From assembly GCF_018991925.1 (NCBI RefSeq), contig NW_024744357.1, forward strand, positions 2,482,046 to 2,546,045: a DNA stretch of 64,000 bases, written 5' to 3'. The notes below the pieces were generated by a model. That model saw nothing but the letters and a program-made list of their open reading frames with translations. It was not told where the DNA came from and searched no databases. How positions within the stretch are numbered: position 1 is the first letter of the stretch; every line of letters starts with the position of its first letter. The position numbers and the translations under genes are program-made. The stretch is from Homarus americanus. Its lineage: Eukaryota > Arthropoda > Malacostraca > Decapoda > Nephropidae. Positions 1 to 52,693 of the stretch are shown piece by piece.

Positions 1-450
1 TACCTACAGGTAGTAGGCAGCTATCAAACAGGGAGGTACTACCGCCTGGGAAGATATTGGAAGCATAATGTGTTGTCTAATGGTAGACCCTGCTGCCATA
101 TGGCATCACAAAAATTGTGACCAAGTCCCAGGTTGCTGATCTGACTTTCTGCCTCATTTACACACAATTGCAGGGTCTCAATTGTTTCTCTTACTATGGA
201 CAACACAACATACATATACTGTATTGTTCCTCACTATTAATCTTTTAAACAAAATTGTATTGATTTATGGTCCTTTATTATTATTAGTATTAGTATTAGC
301 ATTATATTATATTTTTATTTAATATTTATCTAAATTGTTTTATTAATCTTTATTATTATTATTATTACTACTATTATTAATATAATTTCGCCCCCCAGGC
401 CCTGATGTGGGTCATTAACCTGTGCCCTGGTGGGCTAATCCCGTAAAAAA
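1..450 (+). mobile_element. SINE-like element copy A (with internal ATT tract)
   Basis: It starts with GGTAGTAGGCAGCTATCAAA and contains GACCCTGCTGCCATATGGCA and CAAGTCCCAGGTTGCTGATC, a degenerate ATT-rich middle, and the tail CCCTGATGTGGGTCATTAAC...GGTGGGCTAATCCCGTAAAAAAA. Four further copies lie in this window (17308, 23802, 32240, 57302). An A-run at the 3' end in every plus-oriented copy points to retroposition. No coding capacity is seen. Confidence 0.75.
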
Positions 451-606
451 AATCTAACTCTAAAACCCCTTAAATAAGTACAGAACCCCTTTGCCCCCCC
501 CCCCCCACCTTATCAGGGACTGGTGGGGGTCCGTCCAGGATAATAAGAGAATCAAATTCATGTGAAGTTTCTGATTATTTCCTTCCCTTCACAATCATCA
601 TAAAAC

Positions 607-950
607 TCTATCTATATGTCTGTCCATCTGTCCGTCCCGTCTGTCTCCCTGTCTGTCTTTGTGTCTGTGTGTCTTTGTCTGTCTGTTCGTCCCGTCTGTC
701 TCTGTCTGTGTTTGTGCTTCCTTTCACCGTCTATCTTTGTGTCTGTCCGTGTGTCTGTGTTGTGTCGTCGTGTCCGTCCGTCTGTAGGTCTGTCTATCTA
801 TCATTGTGTGTGTTCGTGTCAGTCTATTTTTGTGTCCATCTGTCTGACTGTCTATCTTTGTGTCCGCCCGCTTGTAGGTATGTGTCTGTCCATCAGTCTA
901 TCTTTGTGTCTTCCGTCTGTCTGTCTGTGTGTCTGTGTGTATTTGTCTGT
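607..950. repeat. CTGT/TGTGTCTGTC-rich repeat
   Basis: Imperfect (CTGT)n with TTTGTGTCTGTC variants covers the interval. Two overlapping open frames here are artefacts of simple sequence. Confidence 0.9.
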
Positions 951-1659
951 CCCCTGAGAGAAACAAAACCTCAGAAGATTGGTAAAAACAGCCCGAGAAA
1001 GTCTAAGGTGGAGGACTGTGGTCGCCAACCCTCAGATATAAGGACGGTACTCCCATTGGTTGATTGGATAGTCCATTATCATTAAATCATTATTATCAGT
1101 TATTATTATTATTATTATTATCAGTTTCACAACATCGCCATACTAGTTCGCGGAAGATTATAAACATCGCGTGCGTCATCTTGTCTGGAGTGGATGGACA
1201 CATTGCCCTCACAGCTGACGGGGACTTGTTACCCGCGCGAGCTAGGAACATGAAGATAATGGACAACGACCCGATTAAAATTGGTGATTTGGCGACTATT
1301 TATTTAATGGGATTTTTGTAGAAGAGGTCAATAAAATGCTTATTTTTGTAGCGTTCGGGGATTTACCAAGTGGTGGACATCAGGTGAATTCATACAAGTC
1401 GTGTCTATATGTTGATATTGTTAACTTTATGCGTAGCTGGGTGAGAGGTAACCGAGGGTGAGTGAGTGAGGCGCACGCAGTGGGTGAGTGAGGGTGCAGA
1501 GGGTGGCGCGCGGCGGGTGACGGTGAGGACGACGGGAGGTAGCTAGCCAGTGTGTGACCGTCCCTCACATTGGGCGGGTTGTTGCTGCCAGCGCTACCAG
1601 CACACCACCCTACCCCCCTACACGCTGCACCGACCTACACTAACTCCCTCGTGACCTCC

Positions 1660-42019
<40,360 letters not shown>

Positions 42020-42880
42020 TGCGTCGTTGTTTGGCGGGGCATTATTGAGGGGAAGGTTAAGTTTAATGAGTTGGTGAGCAAGGCTCACAAGTTGTGTGGA
42101 GTCATTGGTGAAACTTGTGGCTTTTATAACATAGCCAAAGATGATTTCTGACAAGACTCAAGTTCTCAAGGAGGCAAGTGCTTGAAACTGCCACTGCTGC
42201 ACAAGAAACATGCAAACTACTGTCTTTTACTTTCACAGCTGCATAAATATATTTTGTATACAGGGGGTTCATGGAAGACATCTTACTTTAACTGAGACAT
42301 ACTCTAAGAGCTAGTAACAAGACACACACAGCAACAGGAGAAGTTACTCAGATATACACCACAAGAATAATTAGTGAGATAAGCACCAAACCCAATTTGC
42401 TTCTAGAGGGAGAGAAAGAATTACTGTGACATATGAACCTTGAGGAAAGGAGAAACTTGTTTTAGAAGTGTATATTTTAGTCAACACTACCTGGAATCAC
42501 TCACTTTCCATTTTGACAATTAACTAAATGAATCTCAGATACTCTAGTCTAATGTGTGTGCCAAATAGCTCTAAAGCTGTAAAAATGTTTTGTTTTTTTA
42601 AATATTATTCCTATTCCATAAGTGACTCATCTTCCATCAATGGCATTGTAATGACTTGAAAATAGAGCAGATCATATATAAAAAGTTGTAAATATTTTTT
42701 TCTGCCTCTTTTTGAGAAAGAAACAAATGTTCAGTGCTGTACAGTATATACTGCAGTTTGTCAAAACTATAAATATTTTAATTCTAAGTATAATGTAAAT
42801 GATGTAGATTAATCATTTAATGATGCTTCAAAAGTTCATTTATCAAACTTGACAACAATAAAAGAACAAGATTTATCCCA
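42020..42880 (+). other. Probable 3' untranslated region of the membrane protein gene
   Basis: No open frame or splice signal follows the stop. The first AATAAA on this strand in a plausible place is at 42857-42862, so cleavage could fall about 15-25 nt later. The end point is inferred from that signal alone. Confidence 0.4.
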
Positions 42881-45100
42881 TGAATCAAGCACTGTACACT
42901 AGTACACAAATGAGGACTTCCAGTAACCAGACACCTCAACCCTTGAATCAAATTATGAACAGAATGGAATGCATTTGTTCCCTTAACATTTCATACACAC
43001 GAACTCTTCACCATAGATTACACTCATTAATACAGAAATAATAAATATCAAGAATTTTCAGAGCTTTACAATAATGCTGGATGATATTAAACTCAGTTAA
43101 TGAGAAATTTAAGATCACATCCACTAAAATACAGAATGAGACAAGGAAACTCAGATAAGTGAGAGGTTTAACATCAAACTTATCCAGTTCCTTTGGTGAT
43201 GTGTTGAATAAAGCCACAGATACAGTGCCTATTGCCTGATAATTGTACAAGGGGACACCTATTTTTATTTGGCATTTATCCTTAAGTGCAGTACAGTAGA
43301 ATGGTACTTAACAGGCTTATACTGCACTTACAAAATTGCAGGTCTATGGACGCTTCAGTGGTGTGTTTTTTAAGTATTAATCGAGATATAGTTTGTTATG
43401 AAGTGAAGTGTGTACTTACTGGTAGCTGATGAAATAGTCGAGTGTTTGTGTGTCCTCTTGTGGAACATAGTGCTGGTAGCTTAGATATGTAAGTCACTTA
43501 TTGTCTCTAGTTTACATATAGAGAAACATGTCTACATCACTAATTTGTCATATTATTTTGTGGTAAAAGAGCTATTTATGCATTACAACTGTATGTACTG
43601 TATATGATAAATTACCGAAAAAATTAATGCATCATAACATTCAGTGACTCTTCATAGCTTGACAGACTGTACAGTTGTGGAAAATTTTGTTCTTGAAAAT
43701 GCTTGATACAGGAGTGTGTGACTGTTGGTCTGAGTTATGTCTTATAATCAAAGATGACACATGTCACTTCTAATAACTGAAGTACAGAAAGTGAAAGATG
43801 TTACCTGAATTAATGACAGCTATCACTTTCTATACCTTATGAGACATATTATTTCTTTAAACCGGAGCAAAATAGAAGGTCACATATAATAAGTAAAATA
43901 CACGAGATGTTATATATAATACTTGAAGTAAATAACTGATGTCACTTCCAGTAACTGAAGTCAATCAGAGGATCAAAACTGTTTCATTTATCTTTGTACT
44001 GTGTAGTGTTCAGATGATGCTGTGTTGTATCATGTCTACCTTCAAAAATATATGAATCTACTGTACTTCAGAACTCATGATACTGTTCATAATACCACAA
44101 TCTTATTGTACTTTCAGGCATTTCTCACTCCTTAACATGTGAGGTGCTTAATGTGAAGTTTATCTGAATATTTCTTGAGTATTTTGTGTACAATTTATAA
44201 AGGTTTATTCAGATTAATTAGGTATTATTTATATCATTAAGGGAGTTGTCTCAGTATTTAGTCATGTTATAATTTATAAACACAAGTAAAAGTAATACTG
44301 TACTGTAGTCCAGGGGCAGATCCAGGAATATCAAAAGGGGGAGGGTGGGGGTGGAAGATGGAGTGCACAGCAAGCCCACCCAGCTTTTTTTTTTTTTTTT
44401 TGGTGTGTATGTGTGTGTGTGTGTAGGCATTAAAGAATAAGTATTGGATTCCCCCTGTAGTCATAACAGTCATAAAGTAGAAAACCTTGAAATGTAACCT
44501 TCATGTATGAGTTTACTGTGATGGAGTTTTAATTCTATATTATATAAGGCCAATGACATTCCAGACTACAATATAGATCAGAGATGAAAGCCGCCACCTG
44601 AACCTCCATATGGAAACAACAGTCAGAGTATTAAGTAATGAAACCTTTATTTCCTGATATTTCATAACAATGTGCAGTACAGTACTGTAATTTATGAAGC
44701 AACTGTTATAATCAGAAAATAACTCGCCTATCTTCTCACTGAACTGTACCTGGTGTTAGTGATTTTTGTTTTGTTGTTAAGTTATATTTATGACGAATTA
44801 TTATTGTTTGTTATGTTAAGTCTTTAGCTTAAGTTGTCATATGCATAAACTGAAAAGGAACAATTGAAGGAAAGCATTCACCATGTTAAGGCCTGCTGAC
44901 AAATGTTAAGACTCTTCAGATATAGTACAGTCTAGGTTATTTTTTGTCTCCCATTCTGCTTTACTGGATGGCTGTAAGTGTATGTGTGTGCCAAAGATAA
45001 TTTGCATAATAAGAAAGGTCATTGCGACAATAATCATGTTGTATCATTAACCCATAACTAAAGCTAAAAAACAAACACAGCTTCACTCTTACAAGCCATG
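42880..45100. other. Intergenic spacer between convergent genes
   Basis: No exon is recognised on either strand. It holds one partial repeat at 44311 and scattered GTACAGTAC motifs. Confidence 0.5.
44311..44400. mobile_element. Partial copy of the CAGRGGCGGAYC element
   Basis: CAGGGGCAGATCCAGGAATA, TCAAAAGGGG and GTGCACAGCAAGCCCACCCA match the left end of the element at 24573, then give way to a T-run. Confidence 0.6.
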
Positions 45101-45104
45101 TTGT

Positions 45105-45262
45105 TTGGAGGTTACAATCAACAACTACAGGTATACACACTCACTCATATCCCAATGTGTAGTGTGCAGGTAAACAATTAACAACTATCCCAGTGTGTAC
45201 TGTGGAGGTTACAATCAACAACTATCCCAGTGTGTACTGTGGAGGTTACAATCAACTACTTA
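45105..45262. repeat. About 37-bp tandem repeat, 3-4 units
   Basis: The last two units, ACAACTATCCCAGTGTGTAC plus TGTGGAGGTTACAATCA, are identical. The earlier ones are degenerate. Confidence 0.85.
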
Positions 45263-45913
45263 ACACACGCTCCCTCACATACTGTCATCAGTGCTACTAA
45301 GCTGCCCAACCAGTTGAGTCCTCAGGTGTTTCCTTATCCAAGACATCCAGGTGGTTTACACATCATCACGTACATTATCATCCAACAGCAAAATAACACA
45401 ATACAACCATTAACTTTAAGCTATAACATCTGTGAGAGTTAACTAATGCACCACAACTCCACAATGCACTAATGTAAGAAAGATGAAAAAAATCTTTAAC
45501 TGGCAGCTCAGGATTCTCCCTCCATATACACAAATGGACATGAAACTTTCTCTAATAATGGCTCCTATTAAGGTGTTAATAATTTGGAAACGTGACATTA
45601 ATTCACTATGAATATAATAACTTTGAGACTTAGAACTTTTCAACACATGAAACTAAAAAACTATGAATAACCGCTGAATATACTGTACTGTACTGTACTA
45701 TTTTGAAGAAACAGCCTTGTCATTATCATAGCATAAATAAAACATTCTGCAGCTTTTGAACTACTATTTATTCCATCTCCGTATGCACAATATGTACATA
45801 TTTATACACTATATATATAAAAAACCTTTTTCATGGGACTTCTTCCTCCACAGATAAACAGTATAAAGTTCTCAATATGGACACTGGCAAAAATGCCACC
45901 ATATAATATGGTA

Positions 45914-46432
45914 CAGGTTGGACCTCAATAATCTGGGGAGCTTGGGACCAGACTGGTTCCAGATTTGCGAAAATTCTGAACCATCAAAGCCGAGGTTAAA
46001 AAAAAAAGAGGCAAAATAATGCACAAAATGTACTATTACTGGTACCAATACAACTTACATAAGCATAACTCTAGCCCAGGCTTACTGGACCTCTATATGA
46101 CAAAGTGTACACAGTCGATGAACCAACACCATATTCTGCACACAATGCCCTGACTCATGTACCACTGTCTAATTTGTTCAGTATAGACACCTTTTCTAAA
46201 ATAGTTTGTCACATGCTTATGTTTTGCCACATTACAACCATTTTCACTGCTTGCTGGTCTCTTAGGAGGCATACTTAGGGGTCAATTGTAAGTATTTAAA
46301 GGTAAAATAGTGGCAAGACCCACTGGAAGTGAGCTATGACAGACGTAAACTAACGACAGCCAGGTTCAAACACCGTCCCGAACCATCGAAGCTGCCGGAC
46401 TATTGGGTCCCGGATTAGTGGAGTCCAACCTG
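45914..46432. mobile_element. TA-flanked Tigger-like MITE, about 519 bp
   Basis: The ends CAGGTTGGACCTCAATAATC and, in reverse, CAGGTTGGACTCCACTAATC with TA at both edges, and paired subterminal GAACCATCAAAGC/GAACCATCGAAGC motifs. Confidence 0.82.
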
Positions 46433-46792
46433 TACTGTACTGTAATTCCAATAAACCTTGTTTAGCTGAACTAATAACAACTTTTCCAATCTACTATATT
46501 ACATGAAACTGTTTGTTGTGTTTTTATTACTATGGAATAAAATAACTGTATGTAACTGCTTAGATGATGCTACTATAAATTAATCTATGATACTGTACTA
46601 TAAAAATGGCAAAAAAATTACAGTTAATTATTAAGTAAATTGAGAAATTAATAGCATCATCATTCATATAGTACTGTGCAGTACAGTATAGTTATAGGAC
46701 TTTGAATGAGTTTCACCATCAATATCTTATGAGTGTGTGTTACATTGGCAATATGTACATTTTAAACTTCTTAGCAATGAACTAACTTACTG

Positions 46793-46849
46793 TTAGACAA
46801 CTACTTCTGATGATGGCTTGACGTGTTCTGGAAGTTTATGCAGTTCGTG
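46793..46849 (-). CDS. mRpS10: mRpS10 terminal coding exon
   Basis: The acceptor is CTCCTTCACAG. It encodes [18 protein letters not shown] and TAA, matching the LPEHI/V ending of animal mRpS10. A minus-strand AATAAA (plus-strand tttatt, 46523-46528) lies about 265 bp beyond the stop as a candidate polyadenylation signal. Confidence 0.88.
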   Translation of the reverse strand, partial: HELHKLPEHVKPSSEVVV

Positions 46850-49800
46850 CTGTGAAGGAGACAAGGAAGGACTTTTAATATTAAGAAATAATACCATTTT
46901 ACTGCAGACATAATCAATATTCAAAACACACTTCACATAACCTCAACTGTATACAAGCTGAGGATATGGGGAATTATGTGTAGCTTACCTCTACCCACTA
47001 CTTCACCCCTTTACTGCCACTTTCCACACTTTTCTTGCATCACTCTCCACTACCCCCTCCCTTCTTCAGGTGTTCTGTTTCCTTGGATCTACCCAGTAAA
47101 AAGAAGTTGGGGAGGGGAAAAGAAATAAAGATGAGAGACAGATAGATGCTGATAGCTCTAATATTCACACTTGTCCTCACCAGGCTTTGTGTTAACTTCC
47201 TGGGCAGTTTACATTATACAGAATTATACAGTATATATATAATAATATGATACTGTATCTGCTCCTTTGTACTGATGCATGTTAATAAAGGTGATCATAC
47301 AAATGTAATGTACAGGACAGGAGACATCACCTCTGCTAATAAAGGTGTTATGGGCCTTGAAAACAGGAGAGGGGGTGTCACTTCTCTAAACAGGAACACC
47401 TGCAGTACAGTTCTGTTTACAAATTTGTTTTTGAGCTTTTCAAGAACTGTATGTACATTAATATTTTTTTCTGGTATTAACACTGAGGGAGAGAGAGTGC
47501 ATCTAATAACAGTAGTCTCAGTACTGTATACCTAATATACCATTTTATGTGTAATCTACCTTAATTTAGCAAATATTGTACAAACTTATATCTTCAGTTA
47601 AAAGAAAAAAATTAACATGGAAACCTCAGAGAATCCAGGACCAGGGAAGGTGAATGAAATGATTGGTATTATTCATGAAACACAAAACAGAGAGGGTACA
47701 GTAATTATATGCATCACAAAGAACAATTAAATGTTATGTGACGCACCACTGGTAAGTTACTTATGGGTAAAATTGTATCAACGGGATTTTCAAAATCTGG
47801 TGTTACTTGGAAGTAATCAGAGTGTGCCAACACTTATCCAGAATGACAAGGGATTTGGGTCAACACAAGTAGCAAGTCTGAGTAAGTGAAAGGACTTAGT
47901 GTCTGTTGAATCCAAGAGCCATGCATCATACCAGCATTCTGTCCCAGATAATACTGCATTTTACCTCTTTGTCACTTTTTTCTTTTATTCTAATTATAAA
48001 ATTTCGTTATTTTTCAATGAAACCTTCAAATTGCCTCTAAATATATAATCTGATGTCTCCCTACACAACTCTCAACACTCAATGTAGTACTGTACTGATG
48101 TTAAATTACCTCCAGTTGTACTGCGCACATCATTGTCATTCCTAAAAACCCCATTTAATTCATATTACGCGATATAACATTCAAATCCACCGCACTTGTA
48201 GAACCTCAGAAAACGGGAAACATTGATAAAGGATAACTCACCTACTCATTGTTACTAGACCATGTGTTGTATTGTACCCAGGTACAGTTATATCATATTA
48301 ATTGTATGTGTTCATAGCATTAAGGAGAACTCAGGTTATCCATAAGATGAATGTTAAAGTCCAGTTGAGCCGGACTAGTGTACTGTAGGACTAAGTGTGG
48401 ATCATGGTTTGAAGGTCATACTATTTACGTCTGTGAGCGTGTAGCGAACATAACTTCCACAGACATCATATGAAAATACATGAGAACAATGATCTGGAAA
48501 AAGGATAAATGTATCAGAACTATGTGAGGTGTTGGAAGTGACCCAGAAACTATACTTGAAAGGAAATATCTTGTATGAGTCGGTATGAACTTAATACACC
48601 TCGTATCCTCACGTGACATATACCCACGACAGGTACAGTGATCAGAGAATCTTATGTCTGTGTTCAAATAGTGCAATGTGTGAGAGGAGGATCCCTCATT
48701 ACAGTTTTAAGTGAAGTTGATACACCCCCGCCATGAACCTTCAGCCTTTGTTTTAAGGCGCGCCATGTACCGGCCTCGGGTGTGCAGCGTTGATATTATA
48801 ACCCAATGAATTTACCCACGAACTAGCAAACCAAGACCTTACCTTAGGGTGTAATTTAGGATTAAAATATGCGTTTATACGGCATGAGTGACAATATACC
48901 GAAAAGTGTTCAGGCGAGAACCGTAAGAAATAAAAGTAAAAATTAAAGATTGGAAACTGTAGGCCTACTCGGTGAGGAGCGGCGGGCACTGCCCTCAGTA
49001 TCCCCCGTTCTACCGTCGCCTCAGATCAGTGTCCTAGCGGGCTATATTCCGCCCTATAATTAAGGTTTATATAGAAGTTATTACAGTTTAAAGCTTTGCC
49101 AGATATATAAGTGTAATAGTAATGTGTTAGGGGGTGTGATAACCGCCCGTCAGGCATTATTTCTCAGTATCCCCCGTTCTACCGTCGCCTCAGGTTCCAT
49201 GCGGTCGGAGTGCCTTGCCGCCCGGCAGCCATTATCCCTGAGCGTCCCAACAGGTGGTGACTACTCCCAGCTATGCCAATCCACTGTGAACCTGTGGATT
49301 TCCAGCACACCACTCCAAATGAGTAGTCACAAATAAGGAGACCGTGAGAAACTCTGTGGTCGTCACTTGGAGCGACCTATAATACCAGGCGTAGAAATAG
49401 TGCTGGTATGTCTCTGGGTGAAGCCCTCGTCTCTGCCCACCGAGGGCGGTGTGCGAATGAGGTGCCTGGTGTGTATACCTAAGAGTCACAAGGAGTCCCA
49501 TACTTGCAGGTATGGAGTGTAACATGTGTGTTGAGATGGTGCTACTATGTATGATAACCGACGGTGCTATATTCCATACAGGTGGAGCAGTCTGATGTGT
49601 TAAGGGATAGTGTAAGAAGGAATGACCGAGGTAAGGTGGTTACAGATTGTTATGCAATAAGTAGGTGGATGACACGCCATTAATGTAAGAGTCTGGGGCC
49701 CATCTGGGTAACCAACATTTTCGTTGTTCTTCTGAGGAAGGCCAATTCATGTATATGTTTTTTACCAGTATGCTTTATAAGGAATAAATTAATTAAGACA

Positions 49801-52693
49801 TGTTATGGTTTCACCTTTCTTTCCCCTTATTGATCTGGTCAATGGAAAACCTAGCCCAATGCCTAGTCCACTCTGCCCGCTACCTAACGAGCTACATGCT
49901 GTCCAGAGGGGGTCTGGTGGCAGCGACCCTTAGAAATTAAGATTAGAGTTAAGTATTTACCCTTAGTATTAACGACCCCAGAATCTGGCAGTATACAGTA
50001 TCAATACAAAATGTAAAACTTCATTGGTCAGCGGAATAAAAGCTTGTCAAAGATGCCTCAAACTTACTTTGGTGACCTTCATGGCTACCCCTTCTGGCAG
50101 GTTTCTCTGGATGTAATCGAGGAAGGTGTCTGCCGTGGAGCCCGTCAGTCTCGCAAACTTCATTACCAAGAAATGTGTCCGCACTTCATACTGCACACGA
50201 TGATGTTTATAAATGTGAACTGATTTAAGTAAAGTCCAGCGCTTGATGTGTTTCTTTGGCCACAAACTAGGAAAATGAAAATATGTGAGAAATGGGAGTC
50301 TTTAAAATACTGTACCCAGGTACCCTAAATATCCCCACCATTGTGAACTATATAGTACATACAGGAGATGAGTCAAGGGGTAAAACTATTGATTTATGTA
50401 AGAAACTTATTTTTATCCACTACAGAGTTCAAACACCCTTAATACCACAAGCACATGTTCATTATGTTGGCAAAAACTAAGTTTCAAATCAATCCAAAAT
50501 ACAGACGTACAGTGGAGTCGCAATAATTTGTGGGTTAGGTAACACAAGACATTGTGAAGTAAAGTTTAATTGATTTAAATGGAAATTATTAGTTTGGTAC
50601 CAGAGTATAAAAAAACCTATAATCTTTCCCAAAACTGCTGTAATAAACACTAAACATCATACATAATATATACATACAGTAACAGTAATATCTCTGACAG
50701 CCGGAATTGGAATTTTCTTGGAAAACCGTTCCCAAAGCCAGAATTTTCTGGAAAATTATGGCTTTGGGAATGGTTTTCCGAGGGGCACATTTTCCGGAAA
50801 ATTCCGAGAAAATTTTCCCGATACCCAGAAAATTCTGGGGATGGGAGAGTTTTTTCCGGGTTTGAGAGATGAAAATCGGGTGCATTTTCCGGAAATTCTA
50901 AGAAAACTTTTCCGGTACACGCATAATTCCAGGGATGGAGGATAGTTTTCAGGATTCGAGAGTAATGGGCAATTTCTGGAACTTTCAAGAACATTTTTCT
51001 GTTACCCGGAAAATTCCGGGAATGAGACTTTTTTCCGACTGAGAGAGTCGTCTCGTTACCCGGAAATCTCTCATTCCCGGAAGTGCTCTGCATCAACTGT
51101 TCCAGCTAATGGAGATATCACTGTACTGAAATTATATTTACACAATTTATATGGTTTCTTGTGTAAATAAAGACTGTGACAGTCAGTACTCAGCATCAAA
51201 TTAAGATTATTTGGCTGAAAATAAAAAAAGTACTGTAGTAATAGAGTTGCCAGTAAATTTAACATAATTATTGCGACTCCAGTGTCCCATGAGTATTAAG
51301 GTGAGGCTGACAGGAAGCCTTTTGCTAGATCTGCACTTGATTCAATTAAATGTAACAAGAACAAAAAGACATACAATAAGCCAACCCAATCTGCTGATTT
51401 TCAATTTGATTTACTTATCCATGGACGATTGAACTACTGTGTGGCAAAGAAAAAAAATGATAGGCAAGAGATAGGTAAACATTGATTTGGAAACAGAGTA
51501 GTGGATGAGTGGAACAAGTTACCAAACATCATCATTAACTCGAGTAGTGGATGAGTGGAACAAGTTACCAAACATCATCATTAACTTGAACACACTGGAT
51601 AGCTTCAAATATAGGTTGGATGGATACTGCATATGAGCAATAGAGGTTGGATGTAAATAGGGCTGCCTAGTATGAACCAATAGGCCCTCTGCAGTTTCCT
51701 CTATTCTTATGCTCTGATATTCTTAATCTACACAAAACCCACACCCTCTGTGGTAAAAAACCTGAGCCTATAGAAATGTAACGCCAGTGATTGGGAGGGA
51801 TTTACTGTACTGTAGATGGAAATAAAGGAAAACAAAGAGATCATACACATCCTCCACTGGAATACTGAGATGACCAGCAGCTGTGGAGACAAATGTATTG
51901 TAGGAGCGCAGCACTGCAGGCTCATGACCTCGACACTCAACTTCTATTTGGCTGTATAGTCGGTCTGGTTCTCCAACAGTTAGTTCCTGTAAACAACAAA
52001 CAAATCACATTTTCTAAAAGCTATATAAGGCATACAGTATACACAGTGTCTCATTAAAATGCATATACTGTATACAGGTTGTCAGTATAAGGCATATATA
52101 CAAGGTTTCTCATTATAAGGTATAATGTATATACAGGATGTCTCATATAAACAGGATGTCTGATAGGATGCATACCATAGGATTTTTTTCTTCCTTTTCA
52201 GGTGATGGAATCATAGGGGAAAGAGTCAGTTCAATTATCATGTATGGAAAGCCAGATGCTACACACCAATCAGTTACAAAAGAAAATTATAAAAAACATT
52301 CAGGTAAGAACACTGACCACACAGGTGTCGGATGATTAAGTGGTTGAACAGACAATTAAAAAATAAAAATTAATTAATTCTCCTAAGGTATGTGACTTAT
52401 GAGACATCTTGTACATTTACTAACCACTTCCTACAGTATCACAAAATAATTTACAGGTGAAAGTAACACATCAAATTTATTTTTGCAGTTGTGGCAATAC
52501 TTACACTTGAAGGCTGAGAATACGACAAATTCGATGTGTGGAATAATCTTGGCGAGGAGCCAGTTTGAGGTAACCAACTGGAGCCTGATGATGGACTGGC
52601 ACTTGTGTTCTCAGCTAACCGGGCACAACACACCGGTGTTGTACGTGACAGTCCTCTTGGTACTACATGCTGGCCAAACACACTTCCAATGCC
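46793..52693 (-). CDS. mRpS10: Mitochondrial ribosomal protein S10 (uS10m), 5'-incomplete, 4 exons
   Basis: Four minus-strand exons (52693-52505, 51986-51847, 50266-50068, 46849-46793) join in phase to 194 residues plus TAA; the vertebrate protein is about 200. The first exon gives a Ser/Arg-rich leader with PRLFHTS, typical of a mitochondrial presequence. The middle exons carry the S10 core: [56 protein letters not shown] and VAMKVTK. The last exon gives [11 protein letters not shown] before the stop. The protein is a component of the small mitoribosomal subunit. No Met lies in the first recognised exon, so a short initiating exon lies upstream. One weak candidate is the ATG at 53458-53456 (METRIQS, phase-compatible but with a poor donor). 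The gene converges with the membrane-protein gene at 42 kb. Confidence 0.9.
46850..50067 (-). other. mRpS10: Last intron of mRpS10
   Basis: A 3.2-kb intron with GT (minus strand, 50067) and AG (46850). The 48740-49350 part is richer in G+C and holds the 31-bp repeat pair and a small inverted repeat (GTGACTACTC at 49256, GAGTAGTCAC at 49321); it could hide an unrecognised exon or promoter, but no protein was recognised. Confidence 0.6.
48994..49193. repeat. Perfect 31-bp direct repeat pair in a GC-richer region
   Basis: CTCAGTATCCCCCGTTCTAC plus CGTCGCCTCAG occurs at 48994-49024 and 49163-49193, identical, with unrelated flanks. Confidence 0.9.
50068..50266 (-). CDS. mRpS10: mRpS10 exon: conserved S10 core
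   Basis: The acceptor is TTTTCCTAG and the donor ACCAAA|GTAAGT (phase 0). It reads [19 protein letters not shown] and [18 protein letters not shown], the most conserved part of mitochondrial S10 proteins. This is the basis of the identification. Confidence 0.93.
50510..51284. mobile_element. Inverted-repeat element with internal TTCCGGAA-rich tandem units
   Basis: The ends CAGTGGAGTCGCAATAATTT and, in reverse, CACTGGAGTCGCAATAATTA are paired. TA is present on the left only. The core (50700-51090) has a palindrome with 21-bp arms (GGAAAACCGTTCCCAAAGCC) and about three units of roughly 110 bp rich in TTCCGGAAA and CCCGGAAAATTCC. It sits in an mRpS10 intron. Confidence 0.7.
51460..51715 (+). 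mobile_element. LINE 3' end fragment, related to the copy at 9.2-10.7 kb
   Basis: GGTAAACATTGATTTGGAAA, AGTGGATGAGTGGAACAAG, GGTTGGATG, GAACCAATAGGCCCTCTGCA and CTATTCTTATGC match 10525-10725 closely. Within it about 46 bp are tandemly duplicated (about 51498-51543 and 51544-51589). It lies in an mRpS10 intron. Confidence 0.8.
51847..51986 (-). CDS. mRpS10: mRpS10 exon: N-terminal S10 domain
   Basis: The acceptor is GTTTACAG and the donor GATGT|GTATGA (phase 2). It reads [13 protein letters not shown], then [17 protein letters not shown] and [13 protein letters not shown]. The motif of DxLY, a charged beta strand and a helix is the start of the uS10 fold. Confidence 0.88.
52040..52170. repeat. 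Degenerate tandem repeat (TATACAGG-TGTCTCAT)
   Basis: Four to five imperfect units of about 25-38 bp contain TATACAGGATGTCTCAT or close variants. It lies beside an mRpS10 exon. Confidence 0.6.
52505..52693 (-). CDS. mRpS10: mRpS10 exon: mitochondrial presequence region
   Basis: The minus-strand acceptor is ATCCACAG and the donor TCAAGT|GTAAGT, both phase 0. It encodes 63 residues poor in acidic residues and rich in Ser/Arg, including [13 protein letters not shown]. It lacks an initiating Met. A plus-strand open frame over the same bases is a shadow. Confidence 0.75.

Noticed and set aside
1064..1321. 85-codon plus-strand frame with a hydrophobic start
   Set aside because: Its leucine run comes from an (ATT)n microsatellite, and no donor links it to the downstream gene.
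1570..1659. Upstream extension of the first exon to 1570
   Set aside because: The extension begins at TTG and has no in-frame ATG; the signal peptide begins naturally at 1660.
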